Positions 1-8,335 of a DNA stretch of 35,044 nt are shown here, piece by piece (position 1 is the first letter of the stretch; the number at the start of each line of letters is the position of its first letter). Made by a program: the position numbers and the translations under genes. The notes beneath the pieces are model-generated. The model was not told the DNA's origin. It worked only from the letters and a program-made list of their open reading frames with translations, and did not search any database. The stretch covers positions 1 to 35,044 of the forward strand of contig VGOD01000032.1 of the NCBI GenBank assembly GCA_016876015.1, in the 5' to 3' direction. The DNA comes from Chloroflexota bacterium (lineage in GTDB: Bacteria > Chloroflexota > Anaerolineae > CG2-30-64-16).

Positions 1-116
1 GATAGGGTGATAGGAAGGATCTCTTCATCTCATTGGCTCCCGAATGCCATTCTAGCATTCCAATACCCGCGTGTCAATAGGGTCTGCTATGCGTTTTGCA
101 GGTCAATTTCACTCTC

Positions 117-145
117 TTGCTTCTATCGTCGGTCTGTGCTACACT
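117..145 (+). promoter_or_regulatory. Candidate sigma70-type promoter for the GDPD fusion gene
   Basis: TTGCTT (117-122), a 17-bp spacer and TACACT (140-145) match the -35/-10 pattern. This would give a leader of about 130 nt before the TTG start at 286. Nothing else in positions 1-285 looks coding: the short open frames there have no ribosome binding site or recognisable product. The -35 box is only a partial match, so this is a candidate. Confidence 0.35.
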
Positions 146-285
146 CTTTTGCTGCTGCGGGCGATCCAGGAACGCTTGAAGGTGGCCGCGTCGCCAGAGG
201 AACTGCGGGTATCTTTCAGGACAATTGACGCTGCTGTTCCTGGTCTGGCCCGGTCAGGAGACCGGTTTGAGCGAGGAGTCATTCT

Positions 286-1755
286 TTGACAAGCCCTTAC
301 CGAATAGCCGGCGCCGATCTTGCCGCGCTGCTGCACGCGGCGCAAGGTACGGCCGATTGCGACCTGGCGGCTCGCTACGCGCCCGTCATCCTCTTCGACA
401 GCCGCGAGCCCTTCCTGCCGTTGGTCGCAGGCTTCACCATTTTCCGTTCGGACGCCGACTCACCCTCTTTCCGCCGCCGCATCGCGCTGGCGCCGGCTGG
501 CAAGCCGGCCGCAGCCCTGGCCATCGAGTACGCCATCTGGTGGGACTGGGACATCGGCCACCTGTATGAGCTGGAGCACGTCTGGGTCTATGTGGACGGC
601 GCCGGCCAGGTCGTGCGCGTCGAGGCAAGCTGGCACGGCGAGCTTCATGACATGGCCGATGACGCCGCGCTTGCGCTGGCAGGCGACCATCCCACGCTTT
701 TCTCGGAGCCTGGCAAGCACGCATTTGCGCCCGATCCGGCCTGGTTTTGCCGCCGCCGGTCGCCGTCAGAGGCGTTGTTCCAGACCACGCGTTGGGCTGG
801 CGCTGGCGGTGTGCTGGTCACGTCGCTCTTCGAGCGCGAGCTCCGGCCGGCGCGCACACCATTCGCCAACACCCTCGTGCGCTCCTATCTGAGTCAGCGC
901 GCCTTCGAGCCGGCGCGCGAATTCACGCAGCGCGTCGCGCTCACGGCCGAGATGCTGGCGCCCTGGCCGGCGGTGCGCGGCTGGATTCCTGAACGCGTGA
1001 CCTGGTGGATCGAGAAGCTGAAGGCCGAGATCAAGCCCGCAGAGATGCGCTTTCTGCGCATCGCGCATCGCGGCGCATCGGCCCATGCGCCCGATAACAC
1101 CCTGGCCGCCTTCCGCAAGGCCGCGGCGTTAGGCGCGGACATGGTCGAGCTCGACGTGCAGGTGGCGGCCGATGGCGCGGCGGTCGTGATTCATGATCTG
1201 GTCGTGGATTGGCCGATCGGCGGCCGCGGCGCGGTGAGCGATCTCACGGCGGCGGAACTCAAGGCATTCACGATCAAGGGGCGGGGCGGCGCCGACGACG
1301 AGCGCATCCCGACGTTGGACGAGGCAATCGAGTGCTGCACGGCCGAAGGGCTGGGCATGTACATCGAGCTGAAGGCGGCCGGCGCCGCGCCGCGGGTGGT
1401 CGCGGCCGTTCGCCGGCATGACGTATGCGATTGGGTCATCGTCGGATCGTTTCGCCCCGACTGGGGCGCGGGGGTCAAGCTGTTGGACACCAGGATCGCC
1501 ACCTCGGTGCTCTTCTCCGCGCCGAATGTAGATCCCGTCAAGCTGGCGCAGGCGGTGGCTGCGGACTACGTGCACCCGTGCTGGGAGCGGCTTGACCCTG
1601 AGCCGCACAAGCTGCTCACCGTGGATTGGATCAGCCGGGTGCGCCAGGCGGGATTGGGGATCATCCTCTGGCACGAAGAGCGCCTTGCGGAGATCGCCGC
1701 GCTGCGCAAGCTCGGCGTAGACGGCATCTGCAGCAACGCGCCAGAGCTGCTGTAA
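286..1755 (+). CDS. Glycerophosphodiester phosphodiesterase fused to an unrecognised N-terminal domain
   Basis: A 489-residue protein in two parts. Residues about 257-489 are a GDPD-family TIM barrel, which hydrolyses glycerophosphodiesters to glycerol-3-phosphate and an alcohol. The catalytic set is present: HRG at 261-263, E288 and D290 in the VELDVQ strand, H303 in VIHD, and E361 in YIELK. Residues about 28-250 form a separate domain that I cannot name. It is rich in Trp and His, with a notable stretch at 85-108 containing WWDWD, HLYELEH and VYVD, then a WHG at 116-118. GDPD proteins are normally about 230-260 residues, so this is a genuine fusion and not a long GDPD. There is no signal peptide, so it is probably cytoplasmic. 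The start is TTG, chosen because GGAG lies 7 nt upstream (275-278). It converges on mltG with a short GC hairpin between them. Confidence 0.88.
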   Translation: MTSPYRIAGADLAALLHAAQGTADCDLAARYAPVILFDSREPFLPLVAGFTIFRSDADSPSFRRRIALAPAGKPAAALAIEYAIWWDWDIGHLYELEHVWVYVDGAGQVVRVEASWHGELHDMADDAALALAGDHPTLFSEPGKHAFAPDPAWFCRRRSPSEALFQTTRWAGAGGVLVTSLFERELRPARTPFANTLVRSYLSQRAFEPAREFTQRVALTAEMLAPWPAVRGWIPERVTWWIEKLKAEIKPAEMRFLRIAHRGASAHAPDNTLAAFRKAAALGADMVELDVQVAADGAAVVIHDLVVDWPIGGRGAVSDLTAAELKAFTIKGRGGADDERIPTLDEAIECCTAEGLGMYIELKAAGAAPRVVAAVRRHDVCDWVIVGSFRPDWGAGVKLLDTRIATSVLFSAPNVDPVKLAQAVAADYVHPCWERLDPEPHKLLTVDWISRVRQAGLGIILWHEERLAEIAALRKLGVDGICSNAPELL

Positions 1756-1756
1756 T

Positions 1757-1772
1757 CCGCGCGGCGCGGTTT
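1757..1772 (+). terminator. Short GC hairpin with TTT between convergent genes
   Basis: CCGCG (1757-1761) and CGCGG (1765-1769) can pair around a 3-nt loop and are followed by TTT, directly after the GDPD stop codon. It is a weak terminator candidate because the stem is short and the U-tract minimal. Confidence 0.3.
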
Positions 1773-1780
1773 GGCCGCGG

Positions 1781-2908
1781 TCATTGCCCGCGCTGATAGC
1801 GCCGCACGTTTTCCAGGTGCTCGGCCATCGTGGTCGCAAAGACATGGCGGCCGCTCTGGTCGGCCGCGGCCACCATGTAGAGATAATCGTGCTTTGCGGG
1901 TTTCAACACCGCCTCCAGGCTGCGCACGCCAGGGTTCGCGATGGGGCCCGGCGGCAGTCCGGCGTGCAGATAGGTGTTGTATGGGCTGCGCACCTCCCTG
2001 TACTCCTCCAGGAAGACCGGCGTTTTCCACCATTGACCCGAACGCAGCTGGTAGCCCATTGCGTATTGCACTGTGGGATCAGCTTCCAGCTTCATGCCGA
2101 TCGCCAGCCGGCGCAGATAGATGCCGGCGATGGTCGCGCGTTCCTCGTCCACCGCGGTCTCGCGCTCCACGATGCTGGCCAACGTCAGCGCCTGGTGTAA
2201 CGACAACGGTTCTGACTGGCGGGCCGTGGCCTCACGGTAGACCGGCAACGCCTTGTCCGCAAAGCGATCGAGCTGCTTGCGCAGCAGCTCAGCCGCAGTC
2301 GCGCCTTCAGTGGGCAGCTCATACGTGTCGGGATAGAGATAGCCTTCCAGGCTGGCGCCAATCGGCCGGCCGCTCAGGAAGTCGTAACGCCCAGGCTCTG
2401 CCAGGCTCAACTGTCGCAGGTCGCCGCTGCGGGCGAGCGCGCGATAGGCTGCGCCATCCACGAGGCCCACAGCGGCCAGGTGATCCGCGATCTGTTCGAG
2501 CCGCCAGCCTTCCGGAATCGTCAGCTTTACCCCTGGCGCGCGTGCGTGTTGGAGCGTCTCGGCGATCTGCACAGGCGTCATGCTCGCGCTGAGGGTGTAC
2601 GTGCCCGCCTCCAGCCGGCCGGCAAGACCGTTGACGCGCACGTAAGCCTCGAACAGGCGGGCATCACGAATGAGCTGGCTGGCCTGAAGCTTCTGGGCGA
2701 TGTCCCTGGCCGACATGCCCGGCTCAACCACGAACTGCACCGGACGACCGGCGGGGTCAGCCATCCGACGCAATTCGCCCTTGCGGGTTTCCAGGTAGGC
2801 CCGCATGAAGGCGTCGCCGCTGCAAGCAGTAAGCAGGAGCGCAGCGAGCATGACCCCGGCCATCGGCGCCAGGGGCGACTTGCGTTGGGCACGAATGTAC
2901 GTGGTCAT
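1781..2908 (-). CDS. mltG: Endolytic murein transglycosylase MltG (YceG-like), lipoprotein form
   Basis: A 375-residue MltG protein, which cleaves nascent glycan strands and helps set peptidoglycan chain length. Family motifs are in order: an LysM-like region at 55-110, [10 protein letters not shown] (187-196), the catalytic glutamate E248 in SIVERET, a DPTVQYA segment near 277, and SPYNTY...[11 protein letters not shown] (308-327). The N-terminus has a hydrophobic stretch ending in the lipobox LTAC with C29, so the protein is probably lipid-anchored, whereas the E. coli enzyme uses a transmembrane helix. An ATG at 2908 was chosen because it gives this signal peptide and has AGGAG about 12 nt upstream. 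The frame stays open further upstream, but that sequence has no similarity to the family. A 35-codon GH38 remnant lies just upstream and probably shares the transcript. Confidence 0.93.
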   Translation of the reverse strand: MTTYIRAQRKSPLAPMAGVMLAALLLTACSGDAFMRAYLETRKGELRRMADPAGRPVQFVVEPGMSARDIAQKLQASQLIRDARLFEAYVRVNGLAGRLEAGTYTLSASMTPVQIAETLQHARAPGVKLTIPEGWRLEQIADHLAAVGLVDGAAYRALARSGDLRQLSLAEPGRYDFLSGRPIGASLEGYLYPDTYELPTEGATAAELLRKQLDRFADKALPVYREATARQSEPLSLHQALTLASIVERETAVDEERATIAGIYLRRLAIGMKLEADPTVQYAMGYQLRSGQWWKTPVFLEEYREVRSPYNTYLHAGLPPGPIANPGVRSLEAVLKPAKHDYLYMVAAADQSGRHVFATTMAEHLENVRRYQRGQ

Positions 2909-2937
2909 GACGGCGTTGCGCTCCTGACCTGATCGTC

Positions 2938-3045
2938 TCAAGCCAACCGCAGCTCGACCAATCGGTAGCGGTAGTCCTGGAAGGTTTGGTACCATTCGCG
3001 ATCCCAGTGCGTGCTGAGAACGTAGTGGACGCGACGTGCGGTCAT
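2938..3045 (-). pseudogene. 5' remnant of a GH38 alpha-mannosidase gene (35 codons)
   Basis: A 35-codon frame from ATG (3045) to TGA (2938), in a different frame from the upstream extension of mltG. It encodes the start of a GH38-type alpha-mannosidase: residues 11-26 read [16 protein letters not shown], followed by YRLVEL. The HWD-x-EW motif is the family's first zinc-ligand motif (H13 and D15 here). Intact members run to 800-1000 residues, and this one stops where the family would continue into the first helix. The start keeps its own ribosome binding site (AAAGGAA, about 9 nt upstream) and a candidate promoter. It looks like the head of a deleted gene, with mltG now joined behind it. It could still be translated as a short leader peptide. 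Confidence 0.75.
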
Positions 3046-3093
3046 GGGCGGTGTTCCTTTCGTAGGTGATTGCAGAGAGAACGTGCACAGCAG

Positions 3094-3123
3094 TATATAT
3101 CACAACTGCGCGGCCACGGGCAA
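3094..3123 (-). promoter_or_regulatory. Candidate minus-strand promoter for the GH38 remnant and mltG
   Basis: On the minus strand TTGCCC (3123-3118), an 18-bp spacer and TATATA (3099-3094) fit a sigma70-type promoter about 50 nt before the remnant start codon. The same -35 sequence, TTGCCC, occurs in the candidate promoter at 34901-34929. The -35 match is partial. Confidence 0.4.
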
Positions 3124-3187
3124 ACCGGCGCCCATCTGCAATGCCAGACGTGACCCAGACATCGGCGCAGACAGGCATTGGGCTGAT

Positions 3188-3216
3188 TTGACAGATCGCT
3201 ACAGTGCTGTTATACT
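3188..3216 (+). promoter_or_regulatory. Strong consensus promoter for the TetR-radical SAM operon
   Basis: TTGACA (3188-3193), a 17-bp spacer and TATACT (3211-3216) form a near-perfect sigma70-type promoter. Transcription would start near 3223, giving a leader of about 37 nt before the GTG at 3260. Confidence 0.8.
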
Positions 3217-3240
3217 CGCCGCAATTTTATACTCACTGTA
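3200..3240 (+). promoter_or_regulatory. Candidate TetR operator: inverted and direct repeats over the promoter
   Basis: TACAGTG (3200-3206) in the promoter spacer is exactly inverted as CACTGTA (3234-3240) just past the predicted start site. TTATACTC is directly repeated at 3210-3217 (covering the -10 box) and 3227-3234. Both repeats bracket the -10 region and lie just upstream of a TetR gene, so autorepression is a reasonable inference. The exact operator cannot be fixed from sequence. Confidence 0.45.
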
Positions 3241-3259
3241 AAAGTACGGACGGTGTAAC

Positions 3260-3886
3260 GTGGCTTTCTCTTTGCGCGATGCCAAGCGCTCCCTCACCGA
3301 GCAGACGATCGTCGAAAAGGCGACCGGTCTGTTCAAGGAGCGCGGCTTCGATCAGGTCTCGGTGCGGCAGATCGCAAAGGCCGCCATGGTCAGCGAGAAG
3401 ACGGTCTTCAACTACTTCCCCTACAAAGAGTTGATGGTGGTGGCCAGCGCCCAACCGCAGATGCGCGGCTTCATGGACGACATCCAGGCGAAGATAGACG
3501 CCATCGCCGAGCCGACCGAAATCCTGCGCGACTTTGGCCAGAATCTGGCTGAGCTGTGCGTCGCCAATCCCCAGGCCATGACCATCATCGTTTCGGAGTT
3601 GTTGACTTTCGATAGCGGACGTTTGGAGTTGGTGTTGCGCTATATTCCTGACCTGTACGGCCCCATCCGCACCGTCATGACGCTGGCGCGCGCTCAGGGC
3701 AAGCTGCGCCCAGAGGTCAATGTCGAGCTGGCGACCGATTTCTTCCTGAGCAGTGTCTTGAACGTTATCCGCACTTATTTCGCCACGGGTCAGGTGGATC
3801 GCGTGCGATCCATGCTGAATGTCTCATTGGAGATCTTGCTCCACGGCGCATTTCAACACCCGCCAGCCGATGCGCCGCACGCCTGA
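3260..3886 (+). CDS. TetR-family transcriptional regulator
   Basis: A 208-residue regulator. Residues about 12-60 are a TetR-type helix-turn-helix with the typical sequence from GFDQVSVRQIAKAA through SEKTVFNYFPYKE. The rest is the helical ligand-binding and dimerisation domain, which is too variable to predict an inducer. The start is GTG at 3260, which gives the usual short N-terminal arm before helix 1, although the ribosome binding site is poor. The gene follows a strong promoter carrying repeat pairs that could be its operator. The stop is 24 bp before the radical SAM gene, so the two form an operon, and the regulator probably controls that enzyme and itself. Confidence 0.92.
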   Translation: MAFSLRDAKRSLTEQTIVEKATGLFKERGFDQVSVRQIAKAAMVSEKTVFNYFPYKELMVVASAQPQMRGFMDDIQAKIDAIAEPTEILRDFGQNLAELCVANPQAMTIIVSELLTFDSGRLELVLRYIPDLYGPIRTVMTLARAQGKLRPEVNVELATDFFLSSVLNVIRTYFATGQVDRVRSMLNVSLEILLHGAFQHPPADAPHA

Positions 3887-3910
3887 CACCCACCTGCACA
3901 GGAGAATTCG

Positions 3911-5389
3911 ATGAAAGTCTTGCTCGTCTACCCGGAGTTCCCCGATACCTTCTGGAGTTTCAAGCACGCCTTGCAGTTCATACGCAAGCACGCCTCTATG
4001 CCGCCGTTGGGCCTGCTGACGGTGGCAGCGATGCTGCCGGCCGATTGGGAGCTGCGCCTGGTGGATATGAACGCCGGCCGGCTGACAGACGCCGATTTGG
4101 CCTGGGCCGACTGCGCCTTTGTCAGCGCGATGATCGTCCAGCGCGAGGCCGCCGGGCACGCCATCGGCCGGTGCAAGGCTGCAGGGCTGCCTGTTGTTGC
4201 GGGCGGCCCCCTCTTCGCCGCCGAGCACGAGAAGTTCCCCGAGGTGGATCACTTCGTGTTGGGCGAGGCCGAGGTGATGCTGCCGCGCTTCCTGGACGAT
4301 TTCCGCCACGGCCGCGCGCAACGGATCTACACCATGACCGAGTACGCGGAGATGGCCGAGTCCCCCGCGCCGCGCTGGGACCTGGTCCAGCACGACCGCT
4401 ATGCGTCCATGGCGGTCCAGTACTCGCGCGGTTGCCCCTTCAACTGCGAATTCTGCAACATCACCGCGCTCTTCGGCCACCGGCCGCGCGTCAAGAGCGC
4501 GAGCCAGATCATTGCTGAGCTTGAGGACCTCTACCGTCTGGGGTGGCGCGGCCGCGTCTTTTTCGTGGATGATAACCTGATCGGCAACAAGCGGCAGCTC
4601 AAAGAGGACTTGCTCCCCGCGCTGATCCGGTGGCGCAAGAACCGGACCGGAATGCCGTTCAACACCGAGGTGTCCATCAACCTGGCTGACGACGAGGAAC
4701 TGATGCGTCTGATGGTGGAGGCGGGCTTCGATCAGGTCTTCATCGGCATCGAAACGCCAGAGGAGGATAGCCTGGCGGAGTGCAGCAAAAAACAGAATCG
4801 CAACCGAGACCTGATTGCGGATGTGAAGAAGATTCAGCGCGCTGGGCTAGAGGTGCAAGGGGGCTTCATCCTCGGCTTCGACAACGACACTGCATCCACC
4901 TTTGGCCGGATGGTAGATTTCATCCAGCACAGCGGTATCGTCACCGCGATGGTGGGGCTGCTGCAAGCGCCGCCCGCCACGCGTCTCTACGAGCGGATGG
5001 TGCGTGAGGGCCGGCTGCTCGGCGCAGCGTCGGGGAACAACGTGGAGGCCGAAACGAACATCCTACCGAAGATGGGGTTGGAGAAGCTGTACGAGGGCTA
5101 CCGCAGCGTGCTGGCTCACCTCTACGAGCCCAGGCACTACTACGATCGCGTCCTCACTTTTCTCCGCGAGTACCACCCGCCGAAGATTCAGGCGCCGTTG
5201 GACGGCGAGCGTGTGATGGCCTTCTTGCGTTCGATCGTGCGGCTGGGCATCCTCGGCAAGGAGCGCGTCCACTATTGGCGGCTCTGCCTCTGGACCCTTT
5301 TCCGCCGGCCGCGGCTCTTCCCGCTGGCGATCACCCTCGCCATCTATGGGCATCACTTCCGCACGGTGGTGCAGTTGCACGTGGGGTAG
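3911..5389 (+). CDS. B12-binding radical SAM enzyme with a DUF4070-like C-terminus
   Basis: A 492-residue protein. Residues about 1-140 form a B12-binding Rossmann domain (MKVLLVYPEFP start, GGP at 98-100, LGEAE at 117-121). Residues about 165-370 are the radical SAM barrel with the cluster motif C175-x3-C179-x2-C182, followed by VFFVDDN and a GIETPEE strand. The C-terminal 120 residues resemble the DUF4070 region found in this class, which includes the hopanoid C2-methylase HpnP. The B12 domain lacks the DxHxxG motif, as is common in this class. The role is probably methylation or rearrangement of a lipid or small metabolite, but the substrate is not readable. A good ribosome binding site (GGAG, 9 nt upstream) supports the ATG start. 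It sits directly behind a TetR regulator, so expression is probably inducible. Confidence 0.9.
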   Translation: MKVLLVYPEFPDTFWSFKHALQFIRKHASMPPLGLLTVAAMLPADWELRLVDMNAGRLTDADLAWADCAFVSAMIVQREAAGHAIGRCKAAGLPVVAGGPLFAAEHEKFPEVDHFVLGEAEVMLPRFLDDFRHGRAQRIYTMTEYAEMAESPAPRWDLVQHDRYASMAVQYSRGCPFNCEFCNITALFGHRPRVKSASQIIAELEDLYRLGWRGRVFFVDDNLIGNKRQLKEDLLPALIRWRKNRTGMPFNTEVSINLADDEELMRLMVEAGFDQVFIGIETPEEDSLAECSKKQNRNRDLIADVKKIQRAGLEVQGGFILGFDNDTASTFGRMVDFIQHSGIVTAMVGLLQAPPATRLYERMVREGRLLGAASGNNVEAETNILPKMGLEKLYEGYRSVLAHLYEPRHYYDRVLTFLREYHPPKIQAPLDGERVMAFLRSIVRLGILGKERVHYWRLCLWTLFRRPRLFPLAITLAIYGHHFRTVVQLHVG

Positions 5390-5398
5390 GAGTTGGAG

Positions 5399-5426
5399 GG
5401 GGGGTGGCGCAGCAGCGCCATCCCCC
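5399..5426. terminator. Strong GC hairpin after the radical SAM gene
   Basis: GGGGGGTGGCGC (5399-5410) pairs with GCGCCATCCCCC (5415-5426) with one G-T wobble around the 4-nt loop AGCA. It lies ten bases after the radical SAM stop, between converging genes, so it can serve both strands. There is no U-tract, so intrinsic termination is not certain. Confidence 0.5.
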
Positions 5427-5473
5427 TGCGCGAGGCCTTCTCAGTTCGGACTGACCCCGCGCCAGTCGTTGAG

Positions 5474-6203
5474 TCAGACTTCCACGTTGTGTAACCTGAA
5501 ATAGGCCCCCGTTGCCAGGGCGCTGCCCGCGCCCCAGTCGAATCCGCTGACCCCACACAGATGATCGCGCCCGCCGTGGGCATGATTCTCAGCGGCCATG
5601 CCTTGAGGGTGTCTGTCCCAGCCAGTGGGATACCTTGCAGCTGCCGTGGGCAGAAAGAGGGTGACGAAACTCGCGCGGCAGGCAGCGATGGCGCGCTCGA
5701 GATGCTCCTGGTCATCCAGAATTCGATAGAAATCGAGATGCGTATCGGCGAACTGACCTTGCCGGGCATCGTTCCATTCGCCATCGGTGTTCATGACGCC
5801 GTAGCCGCCAAACCCATAGAAGTTGAGAAAAGGAGGGTCCCAAACCTGTTGATACAGACTGAGGCGATTCATCGCCCGGGTGGCAAGCCGCCGGTATCGT
5901 TCTTTCCCGGTCACCTCATAGAGCACAAGATAACCCGCGGCAGCCGCGTGCATGCACAGTGTATTCTGAGGCCACTGGCCTGATCGGTGGTCGAAGAAGT
6001 CTAGCAGCTTGGGCGAGCATGAATAGTAGACCTCGAAGTCGGTCCAACGGTCTTCCAATGCGTTCTACTACGGGAACGAACGCTGCGCTTCCCGGCGCCC
6101 TTGCTGCCGCGGTCAGGGCCAGCCCGCCGGCCTTGATCTCGGCCCAGAGCTCGATCAGATCATTCCCGACAATCACCTTGCCAGCCTGCGTGCTGATCCG
6201 CAT
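5474..6203 (-). pseudogene. Broken glycan-active enzyme-like gene, last in the sugar ABC operon
   Basis: Translation starts well at ATG 6203 (GGAG 7 nt upstream) and gives about 48 residues (NDLIELWAEIKAGGLALTAA in the middle). That frame then leads into unrelated sequence. The continuation is in the next frame from about 6058 to the TGA at 5474 and yields about 194 residues of a helical-barrel type: repeated helices, NFYGFGGYGVMNTDGEWNDA, then WGAGSALATGAYFRLHN at the end. The switch point is near 6055-6065. The two pieces look like the start and end of a larger carbohydrate-active protein, so an internal deletion as well as a frameshift is likely. I could not assign a glycosidase family. 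The position behind two sugar permeases supports a role in processing the imported glycan. A sequencing indel could explain the frame change but not the short length. Confidence 0.6.
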
Positions 6204-6305
6204 TGGAGGGCTCCATGGGTGATGTGATCATCGTTCTCTACCTGTCCGAGCAAACCGCAGGGCCAGGTGTGGGGGGACTAGCCACTCGCGCATCCGACGT
6301 TCTAG

Positions 6306-7199
6306 CTACCCTTTGAGACCAGTGAGCGTGATCCCCTCTACAACGTAGCGTTGGGCAAAGAAGTAGAGGATGATCATGGGAAGCAAGGAGACTACTGACG
6401 CGGCCATCAAATATCCCCACTGCGTGCTGTAGAGGCCGCGGAAAGTGGCCAGGCTCAGCGCCAGGTTGAACTTCTCTGAGTCGTTCAGGATGATCAGGGG
6501 CCACAGAAAATCGTTCCACCCTCTGATCACCGAGAAGACCGTCACTGTGGCCAGCGCGGGCTTTGACAACGGTAGCATGATGCGCCACCAGATACCGATA
6601 TAGCTACAACCATCTATCTTGGCGGCGTCATCCAGTTCCGTCGGTATGGTCATGAAGAACTGGCGTAACAGGAAGACATAGAAGGCGTCGCCAAAAGCAG
6701 CGGGGACCAGCAATGGTAAGTAGGTGTTGAGCCAACCCAGTTCCTTGAACATGATGAACCTGGGAATCATGGTAACCTGGTCGGGCAGCATCATCGTTGA
6801 CAAGAGCACAAGGAAGATGACGTTCTTGCCGGGGAAGCGAAACCTGGCGAAGCCATACACGATCCAGGAACTCGACAGGACGATGGCCAAGGTCCCGACT
6901 ACAGTCAGGAAGACTGTGTTTCGAAGCGCCTGCCCGAAATGCATCAACGTGAGGGCCTCTGGATAGTTACGCCAGAGAAAGGGATCCGGAATCCATTGCG
7001 GCGGATAGATCCAGATCCGGGCCTCGACCTTCAGGGAAGACGAGAGCATCCAGAAGAAGGGCAGGGAAAAGATCAGCCCCAGACCGGTAAGCGTGATATA
7101 CCATAGGCCTCGGCCGAAGGCCTTCCGCACACGATACCGGCTGACCCCCCATGTTATGGGCCTGGCGGACGCTTGGGGCATGTTCGCCATTGTGTCCAT
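6306..7199 (-). CDS. Carbohydrate ABC transporter permease, MalG/UgpE type
   Basis: A 297-residue inner-membrane permease with six predicted membrane segments, the first at about 32-55 (WYITLTGLGLIFSLPFFWML). The cytoplasmic EAA loop that docks to the ATPase is present as DDAAKIDGCSYIGIWWRIMLP near residues 190-210. The C-terminus ends in RYVVEGITLTGLKG, which is typical of the MalG branch (CUT1 family). It starts 6 bp after the stop of the partner permease, so the two are translationally linked. No ATPase gene is present in the operon; the system probably uses a shared MsmK/UgpC-type ATPase encoded elsewhere. The substrate is unknown but is probably a sugar or oligosaccharide. Confidence 0.95.
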   Translation of the reverse strand: MDTMANMPQASARPITWGVSRYRVRKAFGRGLWYITLTGLGLIFSLPFFWMLSSSLKVEARIWIYPPQWIPDPFLWRNYPEALTLMHFGQALRNTVFLTVVGTLAIVLSSSWIVYGFARFRFPGKNVIFLVLLSTMMLPDQVTMIPRFIMFKELGWLNTYLPLLVPAAFGDAFYVFLLRQFFMTIPTELDDAAKIDGCSYIGIWWRIMLPLSKPALATVTVFSVIRGWNDFLWPLIILNDSEKFNLALSLATFRGLYSTQWGYLMAASVVSLLPMIILYFFAQRYVVEGITLTGLKG

Positions 7200-7205
7200 T
7201 TGAGC

Positions 7206-8141
7206 CTACTCTCCCGCCAATTCGCCCTCATAGTAGACCCATTTCCTGGAGAGACGGAGCTGGATGAGGGTGAGCACGATGATGATTACGAACAGGATCC
7301 AGGCCATGGCCGCCGCGTAGCCCATTCGCAAGAGCTTAAACCCCTGCTTGAACAGATAAAGGACATAAAAAAGGGTTGCATCCCGCGGTCCGCCTTGTGT
7401 CATGACGTAGGCTGATGTGAAGACCTGGAACGAGCCGATGATGCCGACAATCATGTTGAAGAAGATCACCGGTGTCATCATGGGGATCGTCACGTGTCGG
7501 AAGCGCTGCAGCGTATTGGCGCCATCAATCTCAGCCGCCTCATACAGGCTGCGCGGCACACCCTGCAGCCCTGCCAGGAAGATAACCACGGTCCCGCCAA
7601 CGCCCCAGACACTCATCAAGATGAAGGCGGGTTTTGCCCAGACTGGATCAACCAGCCAACCAGGCCCCGGCAGGCCAAGAGATCGCAAGAGGTAGTTGAT
7701 CAGGCCGAACTGGGGATTGAAGAGCCAGATCCACAGAAGCGAGACGGCCACGCCGGCGGTCACGGCGGGCAGATAGAAAACCGTGCGATACACATTCATA
7801 CCCGGCAGCTGAACGTTCAGTAGCAGGGCAAGCGAGAAAGCCACGATGATGCCGAGAGGAACGCTGAACAACGTATAGAAGATGGTGTTGTACAGGGATA
7901 CGCCGAAGAGGCGGTCTTGCGTTATGAGTTCCGCATAGTTCCTGAGACCACGCCACGTTGGCGCCGAGATCAGCTCATAGTCCATGAAACTGAGGCCAAG
8001 AGAGGCCAAAACCGGTCCCAGCGTGAAGATGAGAAAGCCGAGAATCCACGGACCGACAAAAACGTAACCCCAAAGCACTTCTCGGGATAGCTTGCGTCGT
8101 CTGACCGGGCTTTCAATAACCTTCTGGGTCAGTCTTGCCAT
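7206..8141 (-). CDS. Carbohydrate ABC transporter permease, MalF/UgpA type
   Basis: A 311-residue permease with about six membrane helices (the first, at about 30-52, reads YVFVGPWILGFLIFTLGPVL). The EAA motif is YEAAEIDGANTLQRFRHVTIP. It pairs with the MalG-type protein encoded 6 bp downstream to form the membrane channel of a CUT1 sugar importer. I chose the ATG at 8141 because an AAGGGG ribosome binding site lies 7 nt upstream; a GTG two codons earlier is possible. A 14-bp hairpin separates this gene from the binding-protein gene upstream. Confidence 0.94.
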   Translation of the reverse strand: MARLTQKVIESPVRRRKLSREVLWGYVFVGPWILGFLIFTLGPVLASLGLSFMDYELISAPTWRGLRNYAELITQDRLFGVSLYNTIFYTLFSVPLGIIVAFSLALLLNVQLPGMNVYRTVFYLPAVTAGVAVSLLWIWLFNPQFGLINYLLRSLGLPGPGWLVDPVWAKPAFILMSVWGVGGTVVIFLAGLQGVPRSLYEAAEIDGANTLQRFRHVTIPMMTPVIFFNMIVGIIGSFQVFTSAYVMTQGGPRDATLFYVLYLFKQGFKLLRMGYAAAMAWILFVIIIVLTLIQLRLSRKWVYYEGELAGE

Positions 8142-8335
8142 AGACACCCCTTTATAGATTTCTCACATCGGCTGCGAAGCCACAGGAAGTAGAGATTTGA
8201 GTGTGAACCCGAGCCCCGATTGGCCGCTGACAGAGAGCGCCAGGCGGAAGACGCAGAGGCTTGGCAATCTGCTTTGGCATGCGCCTTTGACTCAGGATTG
8301 GCAGCGGGGGATCGTTTTTCGTCGAGAATCAAGAC

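Noticed and set aside
2909..3178. N-terminal extension of MltG by 90 residues
   Set aside because: It has no similarity to MltG, would hide the signal peptide, and overlaps the GH38 remnant in another frame.
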